A stretch of 64,000 nucleotides of DNA, from NCBI GenBank assembly GCA_943372995.1, contig CALSAQ010000001.1, forward strand, positions 620,001 through 684,000, in the 5' to 3' direction. A program made the translations under genes and the position numbers. Below are positions 1 through 8,640 of this stretch, piece after piece. Each line of letters begins with the position of its first letter. Position 1 is the first letter of the stretch. The stretch comes from CAJBVG01 sp943372995. Lineage in GTDB: Bacteria > Bacteroidota > Bacteroidia > Sphingobacteriales > Sphingobacteriaceae. Under the pieces are notes generated by a model that had not been told where the DNA came from, did no database searches, and saw only the letters and a list, made by a program, of their open reading frames with translations.

Positions 1-2
1 TA

Positions 3-2501
3 AGAAGAGAATATCAATTAGAATCTATTATATGTTTAGATGCTCCTCCTGTAACTGAAGATAACAATAATCAGAAAAGAGTAATTATTGATACAGTTAA
101 TTTTCCAAATGATATTACCATTACTTTTACATCTAGAGATTCGCCCAATGACTCACTGTTCATGACTATCTTTCCTGAAAAGGACGTGAAAGAAAATGTG
201 TTGAATCCTAGCGGACTAGATGGTAAATGGGGAGAGTTAGGAAATTTAAGTGGCGGACAAGCTGCTGAAAATTTAGTTATCGAAGGAGTATCATTAGTAG
301 AAGGTCAGTTTTACTTAAAACCAAAATGCTACGCAGTAAGAGAAGCTCCATATAAATTTACTGTTGTGGTAAGAGATAAAACATGTCCTTCGCCATTCTA
401 TGACTCTACTTTTGTTTTTATTTATGTAAGGAAACCCGATAATAACAAACCTATGTTTGTTAATAAATATCATGAGCAGGTAGATACGATTAAGCATAAT
501 ACAAGTATTATTAAGAGAAATAAAAAGTACTATGTGAATGCAGGAGATCTTTTTCAATTAAATGGAGATTCCATTATAAAAACGTATGATAAAGATTCCT
601 CTCAAGTGGTAAATATTGTGATGATTCCAGATCCTTTTAATCCTAGAACAGCAAACAGTGAAGTCATCTTTGATCCAATACCTACTTCGATACATAGTAC
701 AGCAAGATTTATATGGCAAACGGATTGTAATGATAGAAGCGACACTTCTTATAAATTTAATTTCTTTGCATACGATAACGATTGTAAGAAAAAAGACACC
801 GTTAGATTTAGTATAGAAATTTTTATAAGAGACCAACCAAACCAGAAACCGTATTTTGCCAAATCAAATGTAGATACGGTGAGAATTCCAGAAGGTAAAT
901 TGGATAGTTTCACTATTGTGCTTTACGATACCGTTGGTGATTTTTTCAATCGATATAAAAACATTACTCTTTTGCCCGACTTATCAGATTTCTCGAATGT
1001 TGTTGTTCAGGGAGGAAGTATGATTGACTTTACAAGCTTAAATGCATCGGATAGTTTAAAGGTGACTTTCAAATGGAAGCCTAATTGCGCCAATGTAAGA
1101 ACTGCGCCTTATCGATTATTTATGAAAACTTTGGACGAAGGTTGCCCGACTATTCCTAATTTCGATACGGTATATGTATTTGCTACAGGGCCATTTAATT
1201 CGGCTCCCGAATTTATCGATCAAAACAGAATAAGTTTCAATATAGTAGATACGGCAATTTATGGAGGTGAATTATTTCAATTCCCATTGCATGCTATTGA
1301 TACTAATACGAGGTTCGACTCTGTTTTTGTAAGCTTAGATCAAAGCTCTGAAATAGCAGATCCTACAATAGTTCAAAACGTTGCTTTTGTAATTGAAGTA
1401 GCTGATAAAGATTCGGCAAAAACAAATTTGGTATGGCAAACTACTTGTACAGATATTAGACCTGGTGCATATATTGCTAGAGTGATTGCTAGAGATAATG
1501 AATGTGTTTCTCCAGAAACAAACACACTAACTTTTAACATACTTGTAAAAGAACGACCTAATTTTATTCCTCAATTTACTTTTGCTAACCCTATAGAAAC
1601 TGTAGATACTGTATACGCTGGTGAAATATATACTTTAGATATTAGTGCGTTCGATACTACACAATCGGAGGATATTTCTATTGATACTGTGTATACAACT
1701 ATTCCTAGTAACCTTCCTAAACCTACTATTACTAGGGCAACAGGACTAGGTACAGATACATTGAGTACTACATTAACATGGATTGCCGACTGTAGTTTAA
1801 TTAGTGATGATCCGTATTATATTAAACTTGCTTCTTGGGATGGTGCTTGTAGAGCTCCACAAGATTCCGCAAGACACACACTAAAAATATATGTCTTGAG
1901 AAATCCTTTATTAGAACCAAGCTTAAACTTTACAAGGGATACAACTATTGAGTTGGTGGCAGGAGAGAAGTTTAACTTAGAACTTAATTCTAGAAGTATT
2001 ATTCCAGGTGATTCTATTAATATTAGTAGTTATGGTGAGGTTTACGGTGGTATACCTGGTACTCTTGCTACTTTCGAACAAACAAATGCAACTGCTGAAG
2101 GTAATGCATTATTTACTTGGAACACTAGTTGTGATCAGATAAGAGATAGTGCCTACTCTGTTTATTTTACAACAGAGAACAGACCATGTAAAACTGCAGA
2201 AACAGGTTTTAGTATTCGTTTTAAAATTATCCCGAATACAGATGTGGTTAACGAAATACCAAATGTGTTTTCTCCTAATGGAGATGGAAGAAACGATACC
2301 TACTCCATAAAAAAACAATACAAAGTGTATTGCGACCCTGGATTTAAGTTCACCATTTTTAACCGTTGGGGTAAAATTGTATTCGAAAGTGTAGATCCTG
2401 ATTTTGAATGGAACGCAGAGTCGTTCGGCTCAGGAACTTACTTCTATACGCTAGAGTCGAGAGCTAGATCACAGAATGGGACGATTGACATTATTAAATA
2501 G
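3..2501 (+). CDS. Large secreted repeat adhesin with T9SS type B sorting domain (5' end outside window)
   Basis: The reading frame is open from base 3, so the gene begins upstream of the window; the ATG at 162 is internal. At least six modules of about 125 residues follow one another. Each carries a W-x-x-x-C motif followed by Y, and a second Cys about 20 residues later (for example WQTDC/DNDC, WQTTC/DNECV, WNTSC/RPC), which suggests Ig-like folds with a disulfide. The last ~85 residues (FSPNGDGRNDTY, FNRWGKIVFE, GTYFYTLE) are a type B C-terminal domain, which in Bacteroidota directs export by T9SS. The stop is TAG and a short-word repeat starts on it. The role, probably a cell-surface adhesin, is inferred from architecture only. 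Confidence 0.85.
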   Translation, partial: RREYQLESIICLDAPPVTEDNNNQKRVIIDTVNFPNDITITFTSRDSPNDSLFMTIFPEKDVKENVLNPSGLDGKWGELGNLSGGQAAENLVIEGVSLVEGQFYLKPKCYAVREAPYKFTVVVRDKTCPSPFYDSTFVFIYVRKPDNNKPMFVNKYHEQVDTIKHNTSIIKRNKKYYVNAGDLFQLNGDSIIKTYDKDSSQVVNIVMIPDPFNPRTANSEVIFDPIPTSIHSTARFIWQTDCNDRSDTSYKFNFFAYDNDCKKKDTVRFSIEIFIRDQPNQKPYFAKSNVDTVRIPEGKLDSFTIVLYDTVGDFFNRYKNITLLPDLSDFSNVVVQGGSMIDFTSLNASDSLKVTFKWKPNCANVRTAPYRLFMKTLDEGCPTIPNFDTVYVFATGPFNSAPEFIDQNRISFNIVDTAIYGGELFQFPLHAIDTNTRFDSVFVSLDQSSEIADPTIVQNVAFVIEVADKDSAKTNLVWQTTCTDIRPGAYIARVIARDNECVSPETNTLTFNILVKERPNFIPQFTFANPIETVDTVYAGEIYTLDISAFDTTQSEDISIDTVYTTIPSNLPKPTITRATGLGTDTLSTTLTWIADCSLISDDPYYIKLASWDGACRAPQDSARHTLKIYVLRNPLLEPSLNFTRDTTIELVAGEKFNLELNSRSIIPGDSINISSYGEVYGGIPGTLATFEQTNATAEGNALFTWNTSCDQIRDSAYSVYFTTENRPCKTAETGFSIRFKIIPNTDVVNEIPNVFSPNGDGRNDTYSIKKQYKVYCDPGFKFTIFNRWGKIVFESVDPDFEWNAESFGSGTYFYTLESRARSQNGTIDIIK

Positions 2502-2545
2502 TGACTAGTGACTGGTGAATAGTGACTGGTATTGGTAAATAGTAT
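2499..2545. repeat. Short-word array of the AGTGACTGGTG family, starting on a stop codon
   Basis: The TAG stop of the upstream adhesin is the first word of TAGTGACTAGTGACTGG, followed by two more degenerate copies. The same word family, in one or both orientations, lies at 19584-19665 and 57336-57409. It encodes nothing and sits just before a terminator hairpin. Confidence 0.8.
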
Positions 2546-2554
2546 AAAAGAAGA

Positions 2555-2587
2555 GAGTTGGGTAGGAAATCTATCCAGCTCTTTTTT
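2555..2587 (+). terminator. Rho-independent terminator after the first adhesin gene
   Basis: GAGTTGGGTAG pairs, using G-U wobbles, with CTATCCAGCTC across a short GAAAT-type loop and is followed by a run of six T. It separates the first adhesin gene from the next one, which is 130 bases further on. Confidence 0.75.
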
Positions 2588-2717
2588 ATAATATGTGAAT
2601 TATATAAAACATCTTTTTTATAATACAACAGATTTCCTTAATAGATTATCAATTTTGAAATGACGAAATCTTGCTCATTCAGAGTACGATTAACATCAAT
2701 CAAATTATTAATTTATT

Positions 2718-5375
2718 ATGAAAATTTTTACAAAAAACAGTGCTCTATTATTGCTGTCGTTTTTGCTTCCTTTATTAGGAATTGCTCAAACGCCGCCACC
2801 TTTAGGAGCATCAGCCTCTTTTGTTCTTTTTACTATTAATGGACCCGTTGGAAATATAGGTAGTTCATTAATTACAGGTAATGTAGGGACAAATGTTGGA
2901 TCTAGTACTGGTTTTGGAAACATTAATGGAGAATTCTATGATGCCAACGACTCTACAGTAGCTGCAGTAGCGCCAGTTAATGCTGCATACATCTCTCTTG
3001 GTTTACAACCTACTACTAATGCAATGCCTGTGTTAATAGGGAATGGAGAAACATTTGTACCCGGAGTTTATGAATCTCTTGCGCTAACAGTATTGTCGGG
3101 TGATTTATTTTTAGATGGATTAAATAATCCGAATGCATGCTTTGTAATCAAAGTAAATGCAGCTATGAATGTTGGCCCTGGAGCTAGAGTACATTTAATC
3201 AACGGTGCACAAGCATGTAATGTGTTTTGGAAAATTGGTGGTGCTTTAAATACAGGAACCAATACAACCCTTAAAGGTAATTTCATTTGCGATGGAGCTA
3301 TTGGTCTAAATACTGGAACCAAACTAGAGGGTAGAGCATTCTCTATCTCTGGAGCGATACAAGTATCAAGTACCACTGCAACAGCACCAAGAGGTTGTGG
3401 AAGCAAAATATTAATCGGCCCTGCCTTACCAAGTTTGGGTGATGCTGTTTGCTTTTCTTTACTTACAGGTGTAGGTCAATTAACCAGTAATGGAATCTCT
3501 CATATTGGTGGACACGTTGGAACAAACAATGGCCCCGTGTTTGGATTTAATCCCTTATTTGTAGACTCTATACATCCTGTGCCTGATAATATGACTGCAG
3601 ATGGAACCGCATCTATTGTTGCACTACATACTGTTTTACTCGCTATGCAATGTGAAATAACATTAACACAACCAACCCAGTTCGGTTATAGTCAAGTGTT
3701 AACCCCTCATGTATATTGCCTTGGTGCAGCTACTCATTTAACAGATACAATTTTCTTAGATGCTCAAGGGAATGCAGACGCAGTTTTTGTGATAAAAATT
3801 GCTGGTGCATTTACTACAGAAACATTTGCAAATGTAGTATTAAGAGGTGGCACAAAATCTAGTAATGTATTTTGGGTAGTAGAAGGTTTAGTAACCGTAC
3901 AAGGGAATTCAAATTTCGCAGGTAATATAGTTTCTAATAATGGAGCAATTACTTTAAACGATTGTAATTTAGATGGTAGAGCATATTCTACTAATGGAGC
4001 AATTATAGTTTCAGATTTAGAACTCGTTTTCCCTAATGTAGCTCCAGTGATTCAAGTAACAGGTGTAACAACATTCTGTGAAGGAGATTCTGTAGTATTA
4101 ACTGCTAGTTTAAGTACTACTTACCTTTGGAGTACAGGAGAAACCACACAAAGTATTACAGTAGATACATCAGGAACATTTTCTGTTATTGCAGAAAATG
4201 AATGTGGCAAAGCCGATACTTCAAACAGTATAGATGTTACTGTAAATCCTATTTACAATACAAATTTAAATGCAAGCATTTGTGAGGGTGATAGTATATT
4301 TTTAGCAGGTCAGTTTAGAAAAACTCCTGGTATTTATACAGAAATACTTACTAGTCAGTTTTTATGTGATAGTAATATCAATACCACATTACAAGTAAAT
4401 CCTATTTACAATACAAATTTAAATGCAAGCATTTGCCAAGGCGATAGTATATTTTTAGCAGGTCAGTTTAGAAAAACTCCTGGTATTTATACAGAAGTAC
4501 TTACAAGTCAGTTTTTATGTGATAGTAATATAAACACTAATTTACAAGTAAACCCAAGATTCATTGTTGATTTATTAGCTGAAATTTGTGAAGGCGATAG
4601 TATTTTCATTGCAGGTCAGTTTAGAAAAACAGCCGGTCAGTATTCCGATACTCTGGCTAGTCAGTTTGCTTGCGATAGTATATTAATTACCGACCTAACC
4701 GTACATCCTTTATACCTATTGAATATTAACCAATCTATTTGTGATGGAGATAGTGTATTAATAGGAGGTATTTATAGAAAACAAGCAGGAACATACATTC
4801 AATCGTTTGTCAATCAATTTGGTTGCGACAGTACGATAAATACCACACTAAATATTAATGAATTGCCAATAGCAGATGCTGGTTTTGATACGACGATAGT
4901 CGACGGACAAACTACATCTATAGGAAGTCCTTCTGAGGCTGGGTTCACGTATTCGTGGTTACCTATACTTGGTTTAGATTTTTCGAATACAGCCGAAGCA
5001 AATGCAAGTCCTACTACCAGTACTACTTATGTATTAACAGTAGTAAACGACTTAACAGGTTGTGTAAATACAGATACAGTAATAGTTACTGTTACACCAA
5101 ATTTTGATCTAGAGTTTTTCAATGGCTATTCGCCAAATGGTGATGGATTAAATGATTTCTGGAGAATACCAATTTTAACCTTATTCCCAAGTAATAGTGT
5201 TGTGATAATTAACAGATGGGGAAGTGAAGTGTGGAGAATAAGTAATTACGACAATGTTGATAATAATTGGAAAGGTAAAAATATGAATGGTGATGATTTG
5301 CCCGATGGTACATATTTCTACACCATTAATTACAGTGGAACAGAAAAATCAGGTTGGGTATTTATCAAAAGATAG
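2718..5375 (+). CDS. Secreted protein with two ice-binding-like (DUF3494) domains and T9SS type B sorting domain
   Basis: An 885-residue protein with a signal peptide ending near GIAQ. Residues ~30-225 and ~237-440 each match the DUF3494/ice-binding-like beta-helix pattern (FVLFTINGPVGNIG, GNVGTN; SNVFWVVEG, GNIVSNNGAI, LDGRAYSTNGAI). A short Ig-like segment (~445-510) follows, then four ~51-residue repeats containing ICEGDSIFLAGQFRKT, then a PKD-like stretch, and finally a type B C-terminal domain (YSPNGDGLNDFW, INRWGSEVW, GWVFIKR). Such domains bind ice in some proteins but serve as adhesin modules in many others, so the ligand is unknown. The gene starts a run of closely spaced same-strand genes with secretion components, consistent with a surface structure. 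Confidence 0.88.
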   Translation: MKIFTKNSALLLLSFLLPLLGIAQTPPPLGASASFVLFTINGPVGNIGSSLITGNVGTNVGSSTGFGNINGEFYDANDSTVAAVAPVNAAYISLGLQPTTNAMPVLIGNGETFVPGVYESLALTVLSGDLFLDGLNNPNACFVIKVNAAMNVGPGARVHLINGAQACNVFWKIGGALNTGTNTTLKGNFICDGAIGLNTGTKLEGRAFSISGAIQVSSTTATAPRGCGSKILIGPALPSLGDAVCFSLLTGVGQLTSNGISHIGGHVGTNNGPVFGFNPLFVDSIHPVPDNMTADGTASIVALHTVLLAMQCEITLTQPTQFGYSQVLTPHVYCLGAATHLTDTIFLDAQGNADAVFVIKIAGAFTTETFANVVLRGGTKSSNVFWVVEGLVTVQGNSNFAGNIVSNNGAITLNDCNLDGRAYSTNGAIIVSDLELVFPNVAPVIQVTGVTTFCEGDSVVLTASLSTTYLWSTGETTQSITVDTSGTFSVIAENECGKADTSNSIDVTVNPIYNTNLNASICEGDSIFLAGQFRKTPGIYTEILTSQFLCDSNINTTLQVNPIYNTNLNASICQGDSIFLAGQFRKTPGIYTEVLTSQFLCDSNINTNLQVNPRFIVDLLAEICEGDSIFIAGQFRKTAGQYSDTLASQFACDSILITDLTVHPLYLLNINQSICDGDSVLIGGIYRKQAGTYIQSFVNQFGCDSTINTTLNINELPIADAGFDTTIVDGQTTSIGSPSEAGFTYSWLPILGLDFSNTAEANASPTTSTTYVLTVVNDLTGCVNTDTVIVTVTPNFDLEFFNGYSPNGDGLNDFWRIPILTLFPSNSVVIINRWGSEVWRISNYDNVDNNWKGKNMNGDDLPDGTYFYTINYSGTEKSGWVFIKR
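4245..4860 (+). repeat. Tandem ~153 bp repeats inside the ice-binding-like adhesin
   Basis: The block starting AATCCTATTTACAATAC at 4245 recurs at 4398, exactly 153 nt (51 codons) later, with near-identical DNA over most of the unit. Two further, more diverged units follow. The first two copies look like a recent in-frame duplication. Confidence 0.85.
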
Positions 5376-5402
5376 TAACATAAAATATTAAAAAATAAAT
5401 CG

Positions 5403-6353
5403 ATGAAAACTAAATATATAATAACAATATTCATAGGATTTCTTTCTCTTGCTGCTCAAGCGCAGCAAGATGCAGGATTCTCCATGTATTTTTTCAATCC
5501 AGTTTATATTAATTCTGGATATGCAGGTAGTCGTGAAACTTTTTCAGGTTCACTAGTACATAGAAGTCAGTGGGTAGGTATGGAAGATGCTCCCACCACA
5601 CAATCATTTAGCTTCCACAGTGCTATTCCTAACACGAAAATAGGTTTGGGTTTACAGGTGTATAATGATGTATCAGGTCCAATGAAAAATACAGGACTAA
5701 AATTAACCTATGCTTATCACATGCCATTAACCGCAAAAACTAAATTATCTTTTGGTATTTCTGGGATGATGAATAATGTGAGAATAGGTTGGGATAAAAT
5801 AAATATCGACGATAACACAGACCCTTCATTTGTAGGTAATGATGCCTCTAGTTGGGTTCCAGATGCAAGTGCAGGGTTATATCTATATAGAACAAGATTC
5901 TATGCAGGTATAAGTGCAAACCATTTGTTAGAATCTAAATTCGATTTAACTACTAGTCCGGGAGCTGATATGGCTAAATTCAATCGCCAATATTATTTTA
6001 CTTCAGGCGTAGTTGTTCCCATTTCTAAATCAATTGATTTAAGACCTTCTGTGTTGTTTAAATACGTGGAATCAGCGCCAGTAATTGGAGAGTTAGATGC
6101 CGCATTAATATTTTACCAACGAGTATTTGTTGGTGCAGGTTATAGAACAGGAAAAAGAATAGAAATTGATGGCTTCGACAATATGCTAATTGGCTTATTG
6201 CAGGTGCAATTAACACAACAAATTAGCTTAGGATACGCATACGATTATTACTTAAATAGAGAAGGCGATTATAATAGTGGAACTCACGAAATTATGTTGG
6301 GATGGGACATTAGTACCACCAAAACAAAAATGTCGAACCCTAGATACTTTTAA
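5403..6353 (+). CDS. PorP/SprF family T9SS outer-membrane protein
   Basis: A 316-residue predicted outer-membrane beta-barrel with a signal peptide ending AQAQ. The N-terminal mature sequence (QDAGFSMYFFNPVYINSGYAG) and the RSQWVGM segment are typical of the PorP/SprF family. Such proteins are commonly encoded next to cargo with type B C-terminal domains and are thought to hold that cargo at the surface. It lies 27 bp after one type B gene and precedes another, which fits this pairing. PorP of Porphyromonas and SprF of Flavobacterium are the characterised relatives; which cargo this copy serves is inferred from position. Confidence 0.9.
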   Translation: MKTKYIITIFIGFLSLAAQAQQDAGFSMYFFNPVYINSGYAGSRETFSGSLVHRSQWVGMEDAPTTQSFSFHSAIPNTKIGLGLQVYNDVSGPMKNTGLKLTYAYHMPLTAKTKLSFGISGMMNNVRIGWDKINIDDNTDPSFVGNDASSWVPDASAGLYLYRTRFYAGISANHLLESKFDLTTSPGADMAKFNRQYYFTSGVVVPISKSIDLRPSVLFKYVESAPVIGELDAALIFYQRVFVGAGYRTGKRIEIDGFDNMLIGLLQVQLTQQISLGYAYDYYLNREGDYNSGTHEIMLGWDISTTKTKMSNPRYF

Positions 6354-6371
6354 TCCCTTAAAATCAAAATC

Positions 6372-8126
6372 ATGAAAAAATTATACATTATATTCATTGC
6401 CATTTTACTGTGTTCAACAGTAAATGCCAATACAAGAAAAGCAGATCGATTATTCGAAAACTGGGATTATTTTAAAGCGGCCAAGCTTTATGCTAAAGAA
6501 GCTGATAAAAATCCTAGTGCCGATGTTTATTATAAACTAGGAGAGTGTTATAGAAAAATGAATAACTATAAACAACTCGAACAAGCAGCCGACGATAAAG
6601 TAAATAGTTATGGAACCTATAAAGAACCTATATTTTATTTACACTACGGACAAGTGCTTGTAGCAAATGGAAAAAATAAAGAAGCTAAAATTGCTTTCGA
6701 TAAATATTCGGAGTTACAACCTAATGATCCTAAAGGAAAGTTTTTTTCAGAATCTATCACAATTATAGAGAATGACCACAAAACAGATCAGTTGATAAAA
6801 ACTACGAATGTATCTCAATTGAATACAGAGAATGCCGACTATAACCCTGTGAAATATAAGGATGGGATAGTTTTTGCAACTGCAAGAAAAACAGAAGGGC
6901 ACAATAAGATTTATTCGTGGACTGGTGCTAATTACCTCGATTTATATTATGCAAAATCGACAACCGACAAGCTTAAATTCGATGATATTAAACCATTCGG
7001 TGGAAAAATAAATAGTAAAAAATATCATGATGGCCCAGCATGTTTTTCTGCAAATTACGATACCATTTATGTTTCAAGAGTGGATAAAACTTTAAGAGGT
7101 GAAATGAAGAAAACGTTAAAAGTAGAAAGAAATCAAATTTTTGTTTCTACCATGAAAGATGGTAAATGGTTAAAAGCAAAAGAATTTCAATACAACAGTG
7201 ATACATTTTCTGTTGCAAATCCATACTTATCAGCAGATGGAACAAGGTTGTACTTTGTTTCTGATATGCCTAATGGATATGGACAAACAGATATTTACTA
7301 TTGTGTGAAACAAGGTAAAGAGTGGTCGACGCCCATAAATATGGGACCTAACATCAATACATTTAATAGAGAAAAATTTCCGATGATCGATTCGGTGGGT
7401 AATTTTTATTTCTCATCAGATGGGTATCAGGGAATAGGAGGGATGGATATATGTGTGTCAATCTGTAATAACGATTATTTTCAAAAAGCAATTCCAATGA
7501 AATCGCCTATAAATTCTACATACGACGATTATGGAATTCTATTTACACAATATGATAAAGCGGGTTATATCAGTTCATCAAGAACTAACGGTAGCCAAGG
7601 CGATGCAGATATTTATTATTTCGATATTCAAAAAGATAATGTAGATAAAAATTTAGTGGCATCTATATATACCATTGGATATAAAACAAATTATATTGCA
7701 CCAGTAGTTGCTGCCGCACCTGCGCCAGTTAAACCAATTGTTGCACCGCCACCACCACCAGTAGTATTTAATACTTCTACGCTCGTTCAACATTTTATTT
7801 ATTTCGATTTCGATAAATTCGATTTGAGAGATAATGCTGTAAGCTATTTAGATAGTATAGTAGTTTATATGAAAGAAAATCCTAAATCAAAAATGAGAAT
7901 GACAGCACATTGTGATGAAAGAGGATCTGCGAAATACAACATGTCGTTATCTAATAAAAGAGCTAAAGTAACCTATAATTATTTAGTAGAAAATGGTATT
8001 AAAAAAGACCGTATTTCTGCAAAAGGTTTTGGCTTAACTCGTATGGTGAATAAATGTGAGAATGGTGTAGTGTGTACAGAAAAAGAACATCAACAAAACA
8101 GAAGAGTGGAGTTTTATTTTGAATAA
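6372..8126 (+). CDS. OmpA-family lipid-anchored or periplasmic protein with TPR and PD40 repeats
   Basis: 584 residues with a signal peptide ending near VNA. Order: TPR-like helices (~20-130), WD40-like/PD40 beta-propeller (~150-430; LSADGTRLYFVSD, GNFYFSSDG), a Pro/Ala-rich linker (~445-468) and an OmpA peptidoglycan-binding domain (~473-584) with FDFDKFDL, HCDERGS and NKRAKV, including the Asp and Arg that bind diaminopimelate in this family. It resembles the T9SS protein PorE and the SprF-associated OmpA proteins, which tie the translocon to peptidoglycan. It sits 18 bp after the PorP/SprF gene, a frequent pairing in Bacteroidota. Confidence 0.88.
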   Translation: MKKLYIIFIAILLCSTVNANTRKADRLFENWDYFKAAKLYAKEADKNPSADVYYKLGECYRKMNNYKQLEQAADDKVNSYGTYKEPIFYLHYGQVLVANGKNKEAKIAFDKYSELQPNDPKGKFFSESITIIENDHKTDQLIKTTNVSQLNTENADYNPVKYKDGIVFATARKTEGHNKIYSWTGANYLDLYYAKSTTDKLKFDDIKPFGGKINSKKYHDGPACFSANYDTIYVSRVDKTLRGEMKKTLKVERNQIFVSTMKDGKWLKAKEFQYNSDTFSVANPYLSADGTRLYFVSDMPNGYGQTDIYYCVKQGKEWSTPINMGPNINTFNREKFPMIDSVGNFYFSSDGYQGIGGMDICVSICNNDYFQKAIPMKSPINSTYDDYGILFTQYDKAGYISSSRTNGSQGDADIYYFDIQKDNVDKNLVASIYTIGYKTNYIAPVVAAAPAPVKPIVAPPPPPVVFNTSTLVQHFIYFDFDKFDLRDNAVSYLDSIVVYMKENPKSKMRMTAHCDERGSAKYNMSLSNKRAKVTYNYLVENGIKKDRISAKGFGLTRMVNKCENGVVCTEKEHQQNRRVEFYFE

Positions 8127-8135
8127 TAAGTAAAT

Positions 8136-8639
8136 ATGAAAGCACTTTTTTTTATAATGCTTTGTGTATTTCTGATTTCAAATACTGGTAAATCACAGTC
8201 TATTAGTTCACAAGTATATTCGAGCGCTGGAGGTTTTTATTCCGATAGCAAACGCATGTTGTCTTGGACAAGTGGAGAGGTAATTATTGATACTTATTTT
8301 TCGCAGATTAATATTCTAACTCAAGGGTTTCATCAACCTTCTGAAACGAAAAAAACTGATGAAACAGATACGGTTGAATTCTTTAATGGGTTCTCACCAA
8401 ATGGAGATGGAATTAACGATTATTGGAAGATACCTATCCTTTACAAATATCCATTGAATAGAGTAACTATAATGAATAGATGGGGAAGTATAGTTTGGAT
8501 AGATGAGAATTATGATAATGATTTAGTGAAATTTATTGGAAAGAATATGAACAATGAGGATTTACCCGACGGTACATATTTCTTTGAAATTATATACGGA
8601 TTAAATTTAAAAAATGGCTGGGTGTTTATAAAAAGATAA
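8136..8639 (+). CDS. Small T9SS type B cargo protein
   Basis: 167 residues: signal peptide, a ~60-residue segment of the common Bacteroidota pattern SSAGG...LSWTSGEV...LTQGFHQP, a short Lys/Glu/Thr linker, and a type B C-terminal domain (FSPNGDGINDYW, MNRWGSIVW, DLPDGTYFF, GWVFIKR). The sorting domain is much closer to that of the 885-residue ice-binding-like protein than to that of the first adhesin, including the shared last residues. It lies 9 bp after the OmpA gene and 1 bp before the collagen-like gene, so it is almost certainly cotranscribed. The small body suggests a minor component or anchor of a surface structure. Confidence 0.82.
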   Translation: MKALFFIMLCVFLISNTGKSQSISSQVYSSAGGFYSDSKRMLSWTSGEVIIDTYFSQINILTQGFHQPSETKKTDETDTVEFFNGFSPNGDGINDYWKIPILYKYPLNRVTIMNRWGSIVWIDENYDNDLVKFIGKNMNNEDLPDGTYFFEIIYGLNLKNGWVFIKR

Positions 8640-8640
8640 A

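Noticed and set aside
5403..6353. PorP/SprF gene as the gliding gene sprF itself
   Set aside because: Family membership is clear but many paralogues exist per genome, so a specific symbol is not justified.
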